Shown one piece after another: positions 5,696 to 6,553 of a stretch of 6,553 nt of DNA. A program made the position numbers and the translations under genes. Source of the stretch: an uncultured Novosphingobium sp. (GTDB taxonomy: Bacteria; Pseudomonadota; Alphaproteobacteria; Sphingomonadales; Sphingomonadaceae); contig CALLNA010000248.1 of the NCBI GenBank assembly GCA_938005655.1, positions 1 to 6,553 of the forward strand, given 5' to 3'. The notes beneath the pieces are model-generated. The model did no database searches, had not been told where the DNA came from, and saw only the letters and a program-made list of their open reading frames with translations. The first letter of the stretch is position 1. Each line of letters opens with the position of its first letter.

Positions 5696-6460
5696 ATGGA
5701 CGGCAGGTTGCGGGGCAAGGTGATCGTCGTGGCGGGCGCGGGCGGGATCGGCAGCGGGCTGGCCCGGCGCTATGCCGCCGAGGGCGCGGCCGTGGTGGTC
5801 GGCGATCTCGACGAGCAGGGCGCACAGGCGCTCGCCGCCGATATCGTCGCGGCCGGCGGGACGGCGCTCGGCGCCCACCTCGACGGCGGCGACGATGCCT
5901 CGGTCAAGGCATTGGTCGACCTCGCCGTCTCGCGCTTCGGCGGGCTCGACGGGTTCCACGCCAACTACGCCTCGTTCAAGGACGGCGAGAGCGGCGAGGA
6001 CATCCTCGGCCTGCCGCTGGCGGTCTATGACGAGGTGATGCACGTCAACGCGCGCGGCTTCGTGCTCTGCACCCGCTACGCCCTGCCGCCGATGCTGGCG
6101 CGCGGCGGCGGGTCGATGGTCTATACGACCACCGGCGGGGCCTACCAGGGCGAGGCGGTGCGCTGCGCCTATGCGATGAGCAAGTCCGCGGTCCATGCCC
6201 TGGTCCGCCACGTCGCCCGGCGCTTCGGGCCCGAGGGCATCCGCGCCAATGCGATCGCGCCCGGGGTGATCGCCCACGGCCGCTTCCACGGGGTGCTGCC
6301 CGAGCCGGTCCAGCAGGCCCTGCGCGAGACCAATCTGGTCAAGGCCTTCGGCAAGCCCGAGGACATCGCCGCGATGGGCGCGCTGCTGATGGCCGACGAG
6401 GGCAGCTTTATCACCGGACAGGTGATCAGCGTCGACGGCGGCGGGCTGATGAGACCATAG
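5696..6460 (+). CDS. Short-chain dehydrogenase/reductase (SDR), NAD(H)-type, with Thr at the catalytic Ser position
   Basis: This 254-residue classical-length SDR would oxidise an alcohol or reduce a ketone using a nicotinamide cofactor. The N-terminal Rossmann segment reads VVAGAGGIGSG (11-21), a variant of the usual TGxxxGxG, and Asp37 at the end of beta-2 (VVVGDLD) favours NAD over NADP. The active site has Asn118 (HVNARG), Tyr159 and Lys163 (YAMSK). The position 13 residues before the Tyr, normally Ser, is Thr146 (VYTTTGG). The usual NNAG motif appears as ANYA (89-92). The C-terminal part is standard, with IRANAIAPGVI (182-192) and SFITGQVISVDGGG (237-250). GAGGAG at 5681-5686 lies 9 nt before the ATG. 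It runs divergently from the methyltransferase and is the only rightward gene here. A dehydrogenation step in ring or side-chain catabolism is plausible, but the substrate is unknown. Confidence 0.92.
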   Translation: MDGRLRGKVIVVAGAGGIGSGLARRYAAEGAAVVVGDLDEQGAQALAADIVAAGGTALGAHLDGGDDASVKALVDLAVSRFGGLDGFHANYASFKDGESGEDILGLPLAVYDEVMHVNARGFVLCTRYALPPMLARGGGSMVYTTTGGAYQGEAVRCAYAMSKSAVHALVRHVARRFGPEGIRANAIAPGVIAHGRFHGVLPEPVQQALRETNLVKAFGKPEDIAAMGALLMADEGSFITGQVISVDGGGLMRP

Positions 6461-6465
6461 GTCTC
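6451..6465 (+). other. Perfect hairpin spanning the SDR stop codon, possible weak terminator
   Basis: GAGACC (6451-6456) and GGTCTC (6460-6465) form a perfect 6-bp stem with an ATA loop. The TAG stop at 6458-6460 lies in the loop and stem, and GTTTCCCC follows. The stem is short and the T-run minimal, so termination is only a possibility. Confidence 0.3.
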
Positions 6466-6474
6466 GTTTCCCCG

Positions 6475-6486
6475 CAATCGCGATTG
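6475..6486. repeat. Perfect 12-bp palindrome CAATCGCGATTG
   Basis: CAATCG/CGATTG is a perfect gap-free palindrome 15 bp after the SDR stop. It could be a protein-binding site or chance; no larger context supports a specific role. Confidence 0.35.
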
Positions 6487-6504
6487 ACCCGCCCGTGGAG
6501 GCCC

Positions 6505-6522
6505 TTTAACCGACTGATTAAA
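6505..6522. promoter_or_regulatory. Candidate operator: 18-bp AT-rich near-palindrome
   Basis: TTTAACC (6505-6511) and GATTAAA (6516-6522) are 7-bp inverted half-sites matching at 6 of 7 positions around a 4-bp centre GACT. Only 5 of the 18 bases are G or C in otherwise very GC-rich DNA. The size and TTTAA..TTAAA ends resemble operators of TetR-type regulators. The gene it would control lies to the right of the window or is the SDR unit itself; no regulator gene is in view. Confidence 0.4.
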
Positions 6523-6528
6523 TCGCCG

Positions 6529-6547
6529 CCGGAAGACGGGCTTCCGG
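6529..6547. repeat. Perfect 7-bp hairpin near the right edge
   Basis: CCGGAAG (6529-6535) and CTTCCGG (6541-6547) pair perfectly around a 5-nt loop ACGGG. The window ends six bases later, so whether a T-run follows (terminator) or a gene begins cannot be judged. Confidence 0.35.
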
Positions 6548-6553
6548 GCTGGG

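Noticed and set aside
5580..5718. Longer methyltransferase starts (TTG at 5636) or a different-frame minus-strand gene up to 5718
   Set aside because: AGGAGAG sits correctly before the ATG at 5579. The other-frame translation is low-complexity and overlaps the SDR start region.
5351..6289. 312-codon minus-strand open frame across the SDR gene
   Set aside because: It is opposite a gene with complete SDR motifs and shows only biased shadow composition.

Overview
The window is about 6.5 kb of GC-rich DNA that reads as a bacterial accessory catabolic region, most likely from an alphaproteobacterium of the Sphingomonadales. That placement rests on the high GC content, the family mix (Rieske-type ring-hydroxylating oxygenase, acyl-CoA synthetase, acetoin-dehydrogenase-like E1 pair, SDR), and two intergenic palindromic repeats of types I recall from many sphingomonad genomes. 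No rRNA, tRNA, CRISPR array, transposase or phage gene is visible.

Layout: (1) 1-563, the C-terminal part of a ring-hydroxylating oxygenase alpha subunit whose 5' end lies outside the window. It overlaps by 4 bp (ATGA) with (2) 560-2236, an AMP-forming acyl-CoA synthetase. (3) 2237-2642 is a non-coding gap of about 400 bp. It holds a UUCG-capped hairpin after the synthetase stop, a large nested palindromic repeat, and a putative promoter for the next pair. (4) 2643-3641 and 3638-4657 encode the alpha and beta E1 subunits of a thiamine-diphosphate 2-oxoacid dehydrogenase, again joined by a 4-bp ATGA overlap. (5) 4658-4790 is a second multi-hairpin repeat ending in a hairpin plus T-run, a probable terminator. 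(6) A class I SAM methyltransferase lies on the minus strand (4791-5579), convergent with the E1 genes. (7) A divergent 116-bp intergenic region leads to (8) an SDR oxidoreductase (5696-6460). (9) The last ~90 bp are non-coding and carry several dyads, including an AT-rich 18-bp near-palindrome that looks like a regulator operator.

The oxygenase and acyl-CoA synthetase are evidently cotranslated, as are the two E1 subunits. A plausible reading is oxidative attack on an aromatic or alicyclic compound, CoA activation of a carboxylic acid, oxidation of an alcohol by the SDR, and oxidative decarboxylation of a 2-oxo acid or ketone-type intermediate by the E1 pair. The substrate cannot be read from the sequence, and no E2, E3, ferredoxin or reductase gene is in view. 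I see no convincing novel defence or mobile system. The points most worth a second look are the nested repeat, the SDR with Thr in the catalytic Ser position, the E1 pair without a visible E2, and the candidate operator at the right edge.
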